Positions 53,434 through 62,699 of a stretch of DNA of 64,000 bases are shown piece after piece; positions within the stretch are counted from its first letter, which is position 1; the number at the start of each line of letters is the position of its first letter. This DNA comes from Phanerochaete sordida. Lineage: Eukaryota > Basidiomycota > Agaricomycetes > Polyporales > Phanerochaetaceae. The DNA is taken from the NCBI GenBank assembly GCA_019973155.2, contig BPQB01000052.1, positions 1 through 64,000 on the forward strand, in the 5' to 3' direction. Made by a program: the position numbers and the translations under genes. The notes beneath the pieces are model-generated. The model did not search any database and had not been told where the DNA came from. It worked only from the letters and a program-made list of their open reading frames with translations.

Positions 53434-54125
53434 GCCGGCACGCGCCGCGGCGGCGTGGTGCGCCGGTGTTTCTGCTTCGGGTTCCCCGTGTCTCTCGTTT
53501 ACCTCTGTGTCTGCTTTGCATTGCCACATATACCCTCGCATGTCGTTGTTGTTATTTGCTGCATACGTCACTCCTACTCATCTGCCTGTGTGTGCGCTCT
53601 CCGCATCTCAATCAATGGACTCTCACGGATTGCGTTCGACCACGCTCGGAGCACTCGCATCGGTCCCGCTGACCGTCGTCTTTCCCCGTCTAGGCTGGAG
53701 CCCACGTCTGCTCGCTTGGCCACCGCCGCGCGCACCGGGTCTGGATTGAAGGGCACTATTTGCCTGGTATCGTCTGGGATGACCAGGTACAAATACGGCT
53801 CCGCTGACGGAACGACAGACGGGATGGAGTGTTTGTCTTTGTTAGGAACCCAAGCCTCCGGTTGCTAATTCCAGCATCAGGCAGAAGACGCTTTGACCTT
53901 GCTTTGACCCGAACGCGCGATGTTGAAGATGAGACATGTTTCATGCTATCGTACGCGCGAACCCCACGGCGAACATACATGGTGAGCAATACGATGTGCG
54001 TATCATTGTTCAGTTGGCAGTTGTTGACCATGCTGACGTATGTCGACGGTACATAGGATGAATCGGAAAAGGAGAGCCAGCTGCTAAGGGTCCGCGCAAG
54101 CCCTGCTGAGGCAGCCGCCGTTGAC
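53434..54125. other. Intergenic, no gene seen
   Basis: 3' UTR of the phosphatase, then unremarkable sequence. A minus-strand frame (53756-54190) overlaps the small secreted gene's 3' side and may contain an alternative last exon. Confidence 0.4.
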
Positions 54126-54422
54126 TCAAGCTGCCAGGGGAGCCACAATTCCGAACAGTGAGCGATTGCATGCAGCACTACTTCGCGCATTACGACTCAC
54201 CGTCTACGTCGAGAGCATCCCGCGTCCACATCGTTTCGGTGTTCCGTACCCTTTCGGTTCCTGAAATGGGTGAGTGATCATACAGTATTTGGGACACTCT
54301 TGCGGGGTCGTACCGTAGACACCGCTGAGACCAAACTGGGACCGTGCAATGAGGGGCGCAGCCGCGGCAGCAGCCACGAAAACTCCAACGAGGATAATGG
54401 TGGGACGGAGAGAGAGGTGCAT
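54126..54422 (-). CDS. Small secreted protein
   Basis: Met at 54422 opens a strong signal peptide (IILVGVFVAAAAAAP) followed by LIARS. Two phase-1 introns (GTGTCT...TTTCAG; GTGAGT...CTGGCAG) give 165 coding nt (54 aa) ending TGA 54128-54126. The mature peptide is about 32 aa, charged, without cysteines. The second intron and last codons are tentative; a longer last exon is possible. Confidence 0.4.
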
Positions 54423-55455
54423 CGCGCGTCGGTGCTGGCGACTCTCAAAGGTTCACGTTGGAGCGGAGGGTTCGTGTCAGGTTCGTCGGCCCCCGAAGAA
54501 TTTAAGTCTCAGGTCGCTAATCTGCGATCGGGGGTCGGAACTGTTAGGCGTGGTCCGGTCATACGTGGAAATGACGGGCAACGTCTACCGGGACGTCCGA
54601 CGAGCCGGTCGTGCACATCAGGTAAGTCCCCTGCCTCCTGGATCCTGATGTCCTTTGCGGTGGGTGCAGGGCCCTCTGTCGCTGACGTTAATCTGTGCCG
54701 TCTCAGCCGACTTTCCTCGCGAAGCTTGAAGGCTAGAGTTCTTGCGGGAACGTATCTAGGGCTAACCATTCTTGGTCGTCTATAGCGACGCGCTGTGGCT
54801 TATCTTCGTGAGTGCTATCGGCTGTGCCTCGTAATCAATGGAGAAGGACTGTGGAACGTATGCAAGAGATGTGTCGGGATTACCTACTGAGCCATGCACA
54901 GACAGAACTCGAGTTGTTACTGGTAAGCTCGCCACAATCACCGTCTCCCAATCCATCATTGATGCTCATTTATGACGAAGGCGACGCAAGCCTGTACAGT
55001 CTGTGCCCCGATCACGCACACACCCACACTGTCCGCTCGCCGGCGACCCCAGCTTCTGCTTACCCGATCTGCCGCCACCGCGTCGTTGCCAGCGAGCGGC
55101 GTGCCGCACGTCCGAAGTCTTCCACGTCGGTCGGCCCTGCCTCCACCGCCCTTCGCGCGGCCATCTCTCGCCCGAGCAATGCCGCGGCCCGTGATGCATC
55201 CTGCACACGACGCGCCTCAAATCGCCGTCCAAGCTGGGTCAGCACGCGGTACGTTCCCGCTGCTCATCGAACCTGCGTCGAAGCCTATGGTGCGCAAGGG
55301 CTGGCTCCCCTGCCCTGTGTTTCGTGCTATTTGGGATGCTGGAGTCCTGCTCGACGTGTCCGTACAAAAGACTCGGCGGTCGAGCAGGAAAAGACACGGT
55401 CACATTCAATTTCTTTTCGAACGTTCAAACAGGCCTTTCGAAAAGCAATCGCACA
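54423..55455. other. Intergenic, no gene seen
   Basis: Divergent region between two secreted-peptide genes. Frames at 54800-55450 lack signal peptides or domains. A short stretch at 55000-55060 resembles 57920-57960 (ACACACCCACA...CCGCTCGCCGG), perhaps an old duplication. Confidence 0.35.
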
Positions 55456-56139
55456 ATGATCGCTCCTTTCAGCTTCGTCCTCTTGGCTCTTGCTGCCTCC
55501 ACGCTCGCAGTGCCCATCACGACGAGGGAGGACGTCGTCGTAAAGTGCGTCGTCGCGGGTAGGCCGCCGTGCCCATACCTCAAGCGAAGTTATCGTTGAC
55601 GATCTAGCAGACTTCCGCTTGCCCATCAGCGACGTCACTGTCAAGCGAGCTGCTGAGAGTACGCATGCCCTCACATCATGCTGACGAGCGCCGCTAACCG
55701 CTAACATCAGGCGGCTGGCCCGTCGGCGACGTCGTCGAGGAGCGCGCCACCGGCAGTCCGTGCCTTTCCTCCCCCCTTCCTCGCTCACACTCACCTCGCA
55801 AACCATAGACTGGGAGCCGCCTCATGGCACCGAAATGACAGCGAAAGGCCTTGTCAAAGGTGCGACAACCGAAGGGGGGTCGGCCGGCGGGCGGAGACGA
55901 CTGGTGTATGGCAGGTCTGCTCGTCAAGGACGCATACACCAAGCGTGCGGCTCAAGGTGCGGCCCCGGATCCAGGGTGCCCGCGCTGCTGACGCGCCTGA
56001 TCTGGAATAGCGGGCGTGAGCGGGTATAAGAGGGCCGTTCAGCGCGCGGATCAAGGTCAGTGGGCCCAGACAAACAGGCAGATATGGCTCATTGGTTTGG
56101 TTGGCAGCGGACGTATTTGTTACGAGCGCAATTTGTTGA
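55456..56139 (+). CDS. Secreted exon-repeat peptide precursor, degenerate
   Basis: Seven exons: 55456-55558, 55611-55658, 55711-55755, 55809-55859, 55915-55956, 56011-56055 and 56108-56139. All introns are phase 1; total 366 nt (121 aa). Exon 1 is a signal peptide (FVLLALAASTLAVP) plus a first partial repeat REDVVVK. Repeat exons start every 96-106 bp. They encode units containing SDVTVKRAAE, GDVVEERATG, KDAYTKRAAQ and SGYKRAVQR. Sequence has diverged, but dibasic/KR positions persist in three units, and every exon is in the same phase. Same construction as the genes at 8.4 and 58.3 kb. Confidence 0.65.
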
Positions 56140-56905
56140 AAGTACGAAGATGTTCGAACCTGCGCATTGATTTCATTAGCCGGTGCAGCATGCTCTCCGG
56201 TCAAAATGATGCATATTTCGTGCAGAGAATCGTCGTGCTGACATGCACTGAGCGTGCCATGGGATTTATTACGTCTAGAACGTACCGGTTAGTCTGGAAT
56301 TTGAGCCTGAGATAGGAGCCATCGCAGGCATTCGCTCTCTGTGGCGAGAGGCGGGCTGCAGCGAGAGTGTGTGAACCACTCTCGCTAGCGAGCGACGGCG
56401 GCTTGCTCCAGAAAGCCCCCCGAGCAACGTTGGCGGAAGCTGTTGCACCGCGACCGTCGGCTGTAGCACTGCTGCCGTCTCTCCGCACAGCAAAGACCAG
56501 TAAACGTCTTCCAGATCATGCCAATCACGAGCTTCGACTCGTAGCAGAAGCGGGCTCCACGTACGGTACACTATGAGGCCTCCGCACGGCACAACTTCGC
56601 GACAGTGTGAGTCATGACAAGGTTAGGCCACCTTCGACACCACGGTGTACCATCGTACGCCCACACTTCCCGGTCGCCGCTGCGCGTGTATTGGAGTCGC
56701 ACGCTGCCGACGGCTCCGCCGTCACGCCTGGCGGGGAAATCACGCCGTCGACGCAGGGCGGGGTAGCACGTTCCGCGCTAGCAGAAGCGGAGCTAGCGTC
56801 GCCCCTTGGCCGGCGAGCTATATAGCTGGAAGCATGCCCCACTCAATCCTCAGCGCAACTCCTGCAAAACCTCGCTTTTTGTCTCCTGCGCATACCACAG
56901 CCCAA
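56140..56905. other. Intergenic, no recognised gene
   Basis: Includes a TATATAG (56819-56825) promoter element for the next gene. A minus-strand 105-codon frame (56275-56592) lacks features. Confidence 0.4.
56818..56826 (+). promoter_or_regulatory. TATA element AGCTATATAGCT
   Basis: Palindromic TATA-type element about 85 bp upstream of the start at 56906. The same AGCTATATA core precedes the secreted genes at 60838 and 62544. Confidence 0.55.
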
Positions 56906-57264
56906 ATGCGTCTCTCTACCACTCTAATTATGCTTTCTGTGATGGCATCCGCGGTGCTTGCTGCCCCCGCCACGGCGGATGAGGCTGGTGCGTTTCGCCT
57001 GTTGTCCGCTGTTTTGTGGCCAGACGCTGACACGCATGGTCGTTTGACAGGGCCTTCGGGCCAAGCCAGAGACTTTGTAGCCAGACAGGACCGCGCGGGT
57101 GAGTGGTAGTGGAAGGCGCAGACGACGATGCAGCTAAATGGCTCGGGTCCAGAGGATATCACGTGCCCGAAATGTGGCAAGCATTGACGAGGGATAGTGC
57201 AGGGAAGGATTGCGCACGACTGCAGTTATACGAGATTACGGGGCTCCAGATTGCGTTGCTATAA
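56906..57264 (+). CDS. Small secreted protein of the repeat-peptide type
   Basis: Exon 1 (56906-56987) is a signal peptide (LIMLSVMASAVLAAP). Exon 2 (57051-57098, 48 nt, phase 1 on both sides) encodes GPSGQARDFVARQDRA, a unit like those of the neighbouring repeat precursors but with a degenerate basic site. Exon 3 is less certain: an intron from 57099 ending either at GATGCAG (57133) or at AGTGCAG keeps the same frame to TAA 57262-57264, ending GLQIALL. Possibly a short or eroded family member. Confidence 0.5.
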
Positions 57265-58323
57265 GAGATTGTAGAGGCACCGACGTTATTGCGGACAGGG
57301 CGGGGAGAGGAGATGGCAGTAGCAGCTGGAGTCGCCGCTGGCCCGGGCAAGGCCCGGAGTCCGGACTCCGGAGTCAGGCTGGATCGTGAATGCAGCTGGG
57401 CCTATGTGAATTACACCAAACCCCGAGTCCTACAAATCAATTCTCGCCCTCTAATCGCACATTAGTTCGCCATTATCTCCGTAGTAAAAAGCGCACAGCG
57501 TTGCGTGATGCCCTATATTCTGCTCTGTCCAAACTGTGGTTTCAAGTTGAACGTGGTCCCATACCTAATCGGGACGCAGGTGAAGCGCCGACTCGGAGTA
57601 GGCGCGTTTCGCTCCCGGATTCCCTCTTTCGCTTTCAACCTCTTGCATTAAACCAGCCCGCATCTCTTATCGTCTCCCTCAAGCAGCCTGCCTGGGCCAC
57701 TAAATGCTATGTCTCATCGCCTACCGCTCGCGTGCTGAACTCGAAATCTGTAGCCGTTGCCGCGAGGGCGTGATTTTGCTCACTGGTGGCTAGGGGGCGT
57801 CGTCCGAGAGCGAGCCCTAGTCGTGAGCTGGCTCTATGCTGTACGTTGATGCAGCCGAGCTTGACGATTACCGCGTGGTTGGCGACCCTCGCCTCACTTC
57901 GCTATGCGAGGCATGTTTCCGTTTTTACGACACACACCCACAGTACCCGCTCGCCGGTCTCCAACGCGCCGCTGCGCCCGCTTTGTCGCCTCGTCCACCA
58001 CCAAATATTTGGGGCGCACAGCAACACTTGCGCTACCCTGCTCCACGCTTGACGTCTCCTCTCCGCTGCCAGTGCGCAACTTATACCCTTCGCGGTGAAT
58101 GATCTCAGGTGCGCCACGGGCATACGGGCCTGCGCCTTGAAGATTTGTGGAGGGAGTGCATCGCACCACCGTGGCGCTGTTTTGTCGCAGAAGCACAGGC
58201 TTATGCTGCAAGTATGCCGGCCCTGCGCGGGCTGGCGGATATAAAACCAGGTAGACGCAGGCTGAATGAGGGTAATATTCGCTGTGTCTAGCCGTCACGA
58301 CCATATACCTTGCCTTAATCGCA
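57265..58323. other. Intergenic with a short cysteine motif frame
   Basis: A 50-codon plus-strand frame near 57510 reads PYILLCPNCGFKLNVVPYL, reminiscent of a zinc ribbon, but too short to call. TATAAAA at 58240-58246 is the promoter of the next gene. Confidence 0.35.
58240..58246 (+). promoter_or_regulatory. TATA box of the repeat-peptide gene
   Basis: GGATATAAAACC, about 80 bp upstream of the start codon at 58324. Confidence 0.6.
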
Positions 58324-59024
58324 ATGCGCTTCTCACCTTTCTTCATCCTCTCCTCTGTCTTTGCTTCCTCTGCGCTCGCCGCGCCGAGCGGTCCCTCGTC
58401 CACCGTCTGTACGTTCTCCCGCACCACATCGTGCGCGGCGCAGTTGCTGACACAAACGACAGACCCAATCCAGCCCAAAGTCGACGTCGTCGCGAAGCGC
58501 GCCACTGCTGGTACGCTCAGCTGCCTCGTGCCCGCAAAGAGCTGATGATGACGATCCTACTCGACAGCGCCGCCGCCTGACACCGACGTGATCGCAAAGC
58601 GCGCCACGGCTGGTACATGCGATTCGCCCATTCCTGAAACGTACTGCTGACGAACGTCGCCCGACAGCACTGCCTCCGAAGATCGACGTGGTGGCAAGGG
58701 ATGAGGCTCCCGGTACGTATAGCTATCCGAGTCCCGCTGAATTCCCTTACCGACTGCTGGGTCGCAGCTCTGCCTCCGAAGATTGACGTCGTCGCCAGGC
58801 GCGCCACTGCCGGTATGCATGCCCAGCCCACTCTTGTGGAGCAATGCTGATGTGTCCTGCGTCAGCGCCCCCGCCCGATATTGACGTCGTTGCGAAGCGT
58901 ATCACTGCCGGTACGTGTACGCCTCGTCACAGGCAGACGCTGCCGCGAAGGCGAAGCAACATGCTGACACGCATGATCCTATGCAGGGCCGCCGATCGAT
59001 GTCCCTGAGGACGTGGTTGCTTAG
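58324..59024 (+). CDS. Secreted Kex2-type repeat peptide precursor built of 45-nt exons
   Basis: Seven exons: 58324-58408, 58463-58510, 58568-58612, 58668-58712, 58768-58812, 58866-58910 and 58987-59024. All phase 1, uninterrupted, stop TAG. Exon 1 is a signal peptide (FFILSSVFASSALAAP). Exons 3-6 are each exactly 45 nt and encode one 15-residue unit: APPPDTDVIAKRATA, ALPPKIDVVARDEAP, ALPPKIDVVARRATA, APPPDIDVVAKRITA. Exon 2 carries a similar unit and exon 7 the terminal PPIDVPEDVVA. KR or RR ends each core except one (RD). Exon starts are 105, 100, 100 and 98 bp apart. Kex2 cleavage would give near-identical 13-15-residue acidic, Pro-rich peptides. No cysteines. No known homolog recalled. 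Confidence 0.8.
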
Positions 59025-59444
59025 GACGCCTCTCGTGAAGCTTTGAAGGTTTGTGCCACATCCTATGGATCCTGTAGTGTCGCTGACCAATGCGATGTTA
59101 GGGACGATGCTCCTCGTTATGGGAGCCGAGATGTTGTATGCCGCGTAGCTCGAATAATCCTGCGCATATGTCTATCGAACCGAGCTAGGTTATCTGATCT
59201 GATCCGTGTTACAATATCTCAGGCGGCTGTCGTAGCTGCCAGCGCAGTGTCCTTCAACCTAAGCACCTTGAAGCGAACACAGGAGCAATCTCGTTGGCCA
59301 AAGTCACGGTATATTTCGACAATATCCATTCGTGACCCAAAGAACGCCACTGTTGATGCGCTCAAAAGCAGGTGTACGGTCCGCGGATGCTGGCAGGGAC
59401 GATGTGACGCCGAAGCCACGAACCCGCCAGTTGCTATACTAAGC
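59025..59444. other. Intergenic, no gene seen
   Basis: Convergent 3' region between the repeat-peptide gene and the next minus-strand secreted gene. Confidence 0.45.
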
Positions 59445-59741
59445 TCAGTCTGTGCAAGCCACGCTGTGACAGCCTCGGGCCTCGCCTACATGCTCGAAGA
59501 TCAGCATATACACCGTACACGAATCCAACGACGCGTACCGCCAGGCGCAGCGAGCGGCTCGCGTGCGGAGAACATGTCCGCGTCTCTAGCCTGCGCAATG
59601 CCTGCAGATCGTTATGAGCCGGAGGGATTGTCAGCTGGCGAACTGGCATGGATACGTACCGCGTTCAACGAGCGGCGCAGCAGTCACCGTGGCCGCAAGA
59701 GCGGAGGCGAAGATGAGGTGGACGTAGGCAGCGAAACGCAT
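59445..59741 (-). CDS. Small secreted protein with C-terminal cysteine pair
   Basis: Three phase-1 exons, 186 coding nt (61 aa). Exon 1: signal peptide (VHLIFASALAATVTAAP) with LVERG. Exon 2 (63 nt): an Ala/Arg-rich unit. Exon 3: GCHSVACTD and stop TGA 59447-59445. The second intron has GTACGC, ATGCTGATC and CATGTAG. Architecture equals the genes at 14.8-15.1, 60.5 and 62.2 kb. Confidence 0.55.
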
Positions 59742-59842
59742 TCGGTGAGGCGAGTGGCGAAGACGTAGGAGTCCAAAAGCTTTGCGTCTGTAGGCGAGCT
59801 GGACGCGGCTAAATATGCTGAGACTCCGAGTCGCCCGATCGC

Positions 59843-59851
59843 CTTATATAT
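59843..59851 (-). promoter_or_regulatory. TATA box
   Basis: GATATATAAGG on the minus strand, about 105 bp upstream of the start at 59741. Confidence 0.5.
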
Positions 59852-60500
59852 CCGCCTCGCAAACCGGCACCGGTGTCCACCTGTCCCCGCCGCTTCAGCT
59901 CAAGCGACCCATCGTTGCCAAGGCAGAGCACTTGGCGTCGTCGATGCGCATGCTGCTGGCCGGCGAACGGTCGGTTGTGAGAAAGAGCGGGAGCTTTGAC
60001 AGCTTTGGTGACGGGTACCTCACCTGCACGCGGGTCTCCATCATCACCAGGCTGATAAGCCGCCTCGTCGTGATTTTTGTCGACGAAGCGGCGAGCCGTG
60101 CCTGACCGAGGTCAGCTTTGGTATATTCAGGGCACATAGCGGAGCGTTGCTTACACGGACCTCCACATCTTGCCCGTTAGGACGTGCCTAGAAAAGCGGA
60201 TGAGAGCCGGGGAAGTCGAAGGTGCGAACCGTTTCTTGCACGATGACGGTGGGATAAAGCAAGCGGCGGTATCTGCTTGCCCTCTATAAGACGCAACCAT
60301 TCGCAAATAATGCAAAGTCACATTCGGCTCAATTGACCCGGAAGCGACGAACTCCGCCCTAGCGAGACAGGATACAGCACGTAACATCGACTGAGTGAAT
60401 TACCGATATCATTCCACCTCGAATTCGTAAGGACTTTGAATTGACAGATATCTCCCGCTCTCCCATATCTGTGAGGTATGCACAACGACATCGAGCCTCA
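59852..60500. other. Intergenic, no recognised gene
   Basis: Open frames at 59815-60137 on both strands overlap and lack signal peptides or domains. Confidence 0.35.
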
Positions 60501-60838
60501 CTAGTCCATGTGCGATCCCTCGCAACCATCGCATGCACCTACAGCTGCTCATGTCGCGCATTATCGATGCCATCGGTCAGCACGGCGATGAGAAACAAAA
60601 TCGGGAGGAGTAAATACCAGGGCTGCTTGTGGCGGAGATATCTGGCTTCCGCATCTGCAAAGCCTTGTCTATGAGACGTCCTGGTGTAAGCGTAAGCTAA
60701 TCCAGCGGCGGGTTGGGACTCACCATGACGAGGCTGCACCGGAGACAAGGTTCCATAGCACGCGCTGGCGGGAATCGCGATAGTCGCGAGCAGGAAGATA
60801 GATGCCAGCAGGAAGGACGTGTACGCGGTAGAATACAT
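60501..60838 (-). CDS. Small secreted protein, paralog of the gene at 62.2-62.5 kb
   Basis: Signal peptide (FLLASIFLLATIAIPA). The likely structure is three exons totalling 222 nt (73 aa), ending with exon AVGACDGCEGSHMD (C-x2-C) and TAG 60503-60501. Where the paralog has a GGTACGTGC donor after the signal peptide, this gene reads CGCGTGC, so that splice site is lost. Exon 1 instead runs on to a GTGAGT (after PVQPRH). The last introns of the two paralogs align (GTATTTRCTCCTC... to GAGCAG). Confidence 0.5.
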
Positions 60839-60916
60839 GCTTCTGAGTGGTGTGGTGAATCAACGGTCTGTGGGGTGTCAAATGGAACGATAGCGGTCAC
60901 ACCGTTTCTGTACAAC

Positions 60917-60926
60917 ATTATATAGC
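60917..60926 (-). promoter_or_regulatory. TATA element CCAGCTATATAAT
   Basis: About 80 bp upstream of the start at 60838; shared almost identically with the paralog promoter at 62635-62643. Confidence 0.55.
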
Positions 60927-62203
60927 TGGACGGACGGTCTTTTACGGGTATAGCGAAGCGAAGGTAGCATTCGTGGGTTCCTAAAGCCGGAGACTCAGGG
61001 AGCTGTGGGAGAGCTCTTCACGTCATGTGTCACCGACACTCGTTATCGTACGAGCTCCCTGCTGATGGGGCTCAGTTACTGATCCCTTGAGACAGCTGGA
61101 GAAGTACGTACTGGCTTCCGCGCGGTATATGGCGTACCGTCGTGACCAGTGACCTATGGAGGAGGCTCACATACAGTGAGCCGTTCACGAACGCTGGCAG
61201 CAGCGCCTTTGCATATGCACGCGAGCCCTCGACCCGACGCAGTGAATGATGCTTCCTGTGGCAAACGTCTGATAGCGTGCAAAATAGCTCTGACAGAAGC
61301 ATGTCAGGCCACACAATATTACCCCGCTGTCGCAGAGTGAGGTACTTGCGAACGGTGGCCATGGTGCCTTAGCAGAGCATATTTGACCTAGGTTCTCGAG
61401 GCTTTCAATGCCCCTGTTCGTATGCCCCGCCGACATAATCGTGGGTTGATGTTGGGACTGGAGGTATCCTAGAATCAGATGGAGGCGATGCCACTCATGG
61501 CAGCGCGAGCAGCGAGTGAGAACGCACACGTCTACACGCTTCAGAAGATTCTGTAATTTCCATCTGAATCAGATGGAGTTGCAGGTGGCCGGTACAGGTA
61601 CGATGGCAGACAGCGCAGGCACAAGTGCGACGAAGGCCGCGGCATCAGGTGTGGTCGTATGTCTAGAAGTCGGACCGGGGACAGGCCTCAGGGTCGCCGA
61701 TCATCGAGCGTCATGCCATCCATGCGGGAGACAGTGTGCCGTGCCGTCAGCCCCGCGACGCGCCCGCGAAAGTCGGAAAAACGCGACCCTGCCCAGACGC
61801 GGGGATGCCATCTCCCGCACTTGCCTGCGCGTCCTACGCGATGGATAAAATGAGGCCGACAGCGATAATGGTCGGAAGAGCGGTCGATTGTTGACATTGC
61901 ATGCACTCTGCAGTCCTCAATACCGCACCCGCTATGATAGGCTGCCGAAAAACAGGAAAACAAAGTGCAGTGGTTGAAGGCGAAGGCGCAGGCCGTGTCT
62001 TGCTGATGATGACACAAAATGAGGTGCCTTACGGGCTTCTGGAGCGCCCAGCTATCCGCAAGTAGAACAGGTAGCTTGTGTACAGCGTTCATCTCATCAA
62101 GGGCACTACACATCATCGACGCTCCTGCACATATCCTATGTGATTGTGTATAGCTACTGTTTGCCCGCATTCATGGGACATGCACGATGTCATCTCATTG
62201 AAC
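60927..62203. other. Intergenic, part of a local segmental duplication
   Basis: Contains a segment (61681-61790) that is repeated at about 63262-63370. Open frames on both strands align between copies, but the coding strand is unclear. Confidence 0.4.
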
Positions 62204-62544
62204 TACTGCAGGCCAGCATCACATCCGACGCATCTGTCCGCGGCTGCTCAGGTTGACCATTGAGCATGATGTCAGTCAGCGCTGTACATAGCAAGATTGA
62301 CGAGGAGCAAATACCTGGGCTTCGCGCGACGACGCCGCTGGAGCGCCGCAGGTTTGAGACGTCTTCTGACGGGATGTAGGCTGCAATAGGCTACAGTGTC
62401 AGGGTAGACCTGTATAGCGGCTGACGATTCTCCACTGCCGCGCCCAGGCGGGGCAGTGTTTCAAAGCACGTACCGACAGGGGTAGCGATCGCTCCAAGCA
62501 GGAAGAGCAGTGCTAGAAGGAAGGAAGCGTGGACAATAGAATGC
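62204..62544 (-). CDS. Small secreted protein, paralog of the gene at 60.5-60.8 kb
   Basis: Three phase-1 exons: 62544-62472 (signal peptide ASFLLALLFLLGAIATP), 62380-62315 (LRRSSGVVARSP unit) and a last exon AADRCVGCDAGLQ ending TAG 62206-62204. Total 180 nt, 59 aa. The C-terminal C-x2-C pair matches the paralog (ACDGC). Dibasic LRR and VVAR recall the repeat-peptide precursors. Likely a short processed secreted peptide. Confidence 0.55.
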
Positions 62545-62634
62545 ATTCTTCCGAGTGGTAGTGGAACGAATTCGTCGACAATCCGTCTGCAGGTCTCGAG
62601 TTTGGATAGAGCAAGCAGGGTGCCCTGGCTTGGC

Positions 62635-62643
62635 ATTATATAG
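62635..62643 (-). promoter_or_regulatory. TATA element CCAGCTATATAAT
   Basis: About 90 bp upstream of the start at 62544; same element as upstream of the paralog. Confidence 0.55.
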
Positions 62644-62699
62644 CTGGCTCAGCGGTTCTTTACGGGCACCTGGAACAAAAAGCAGCAACCGTGAGTCAT

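Noticed and set aside
53756..54190. 144-codon minus-strand frame beside the small secreted gene
   Set aside because: Overlaps the inferred introns and 3' end of that gene; contains candidate splice sites but no coherent product.
57512..57661. Short frame with LLCPNCGFKL, possible zinc ribbon
   Set aside because: Only 50 codons, a single Cys pair, no splice continuation that adds the second pair.
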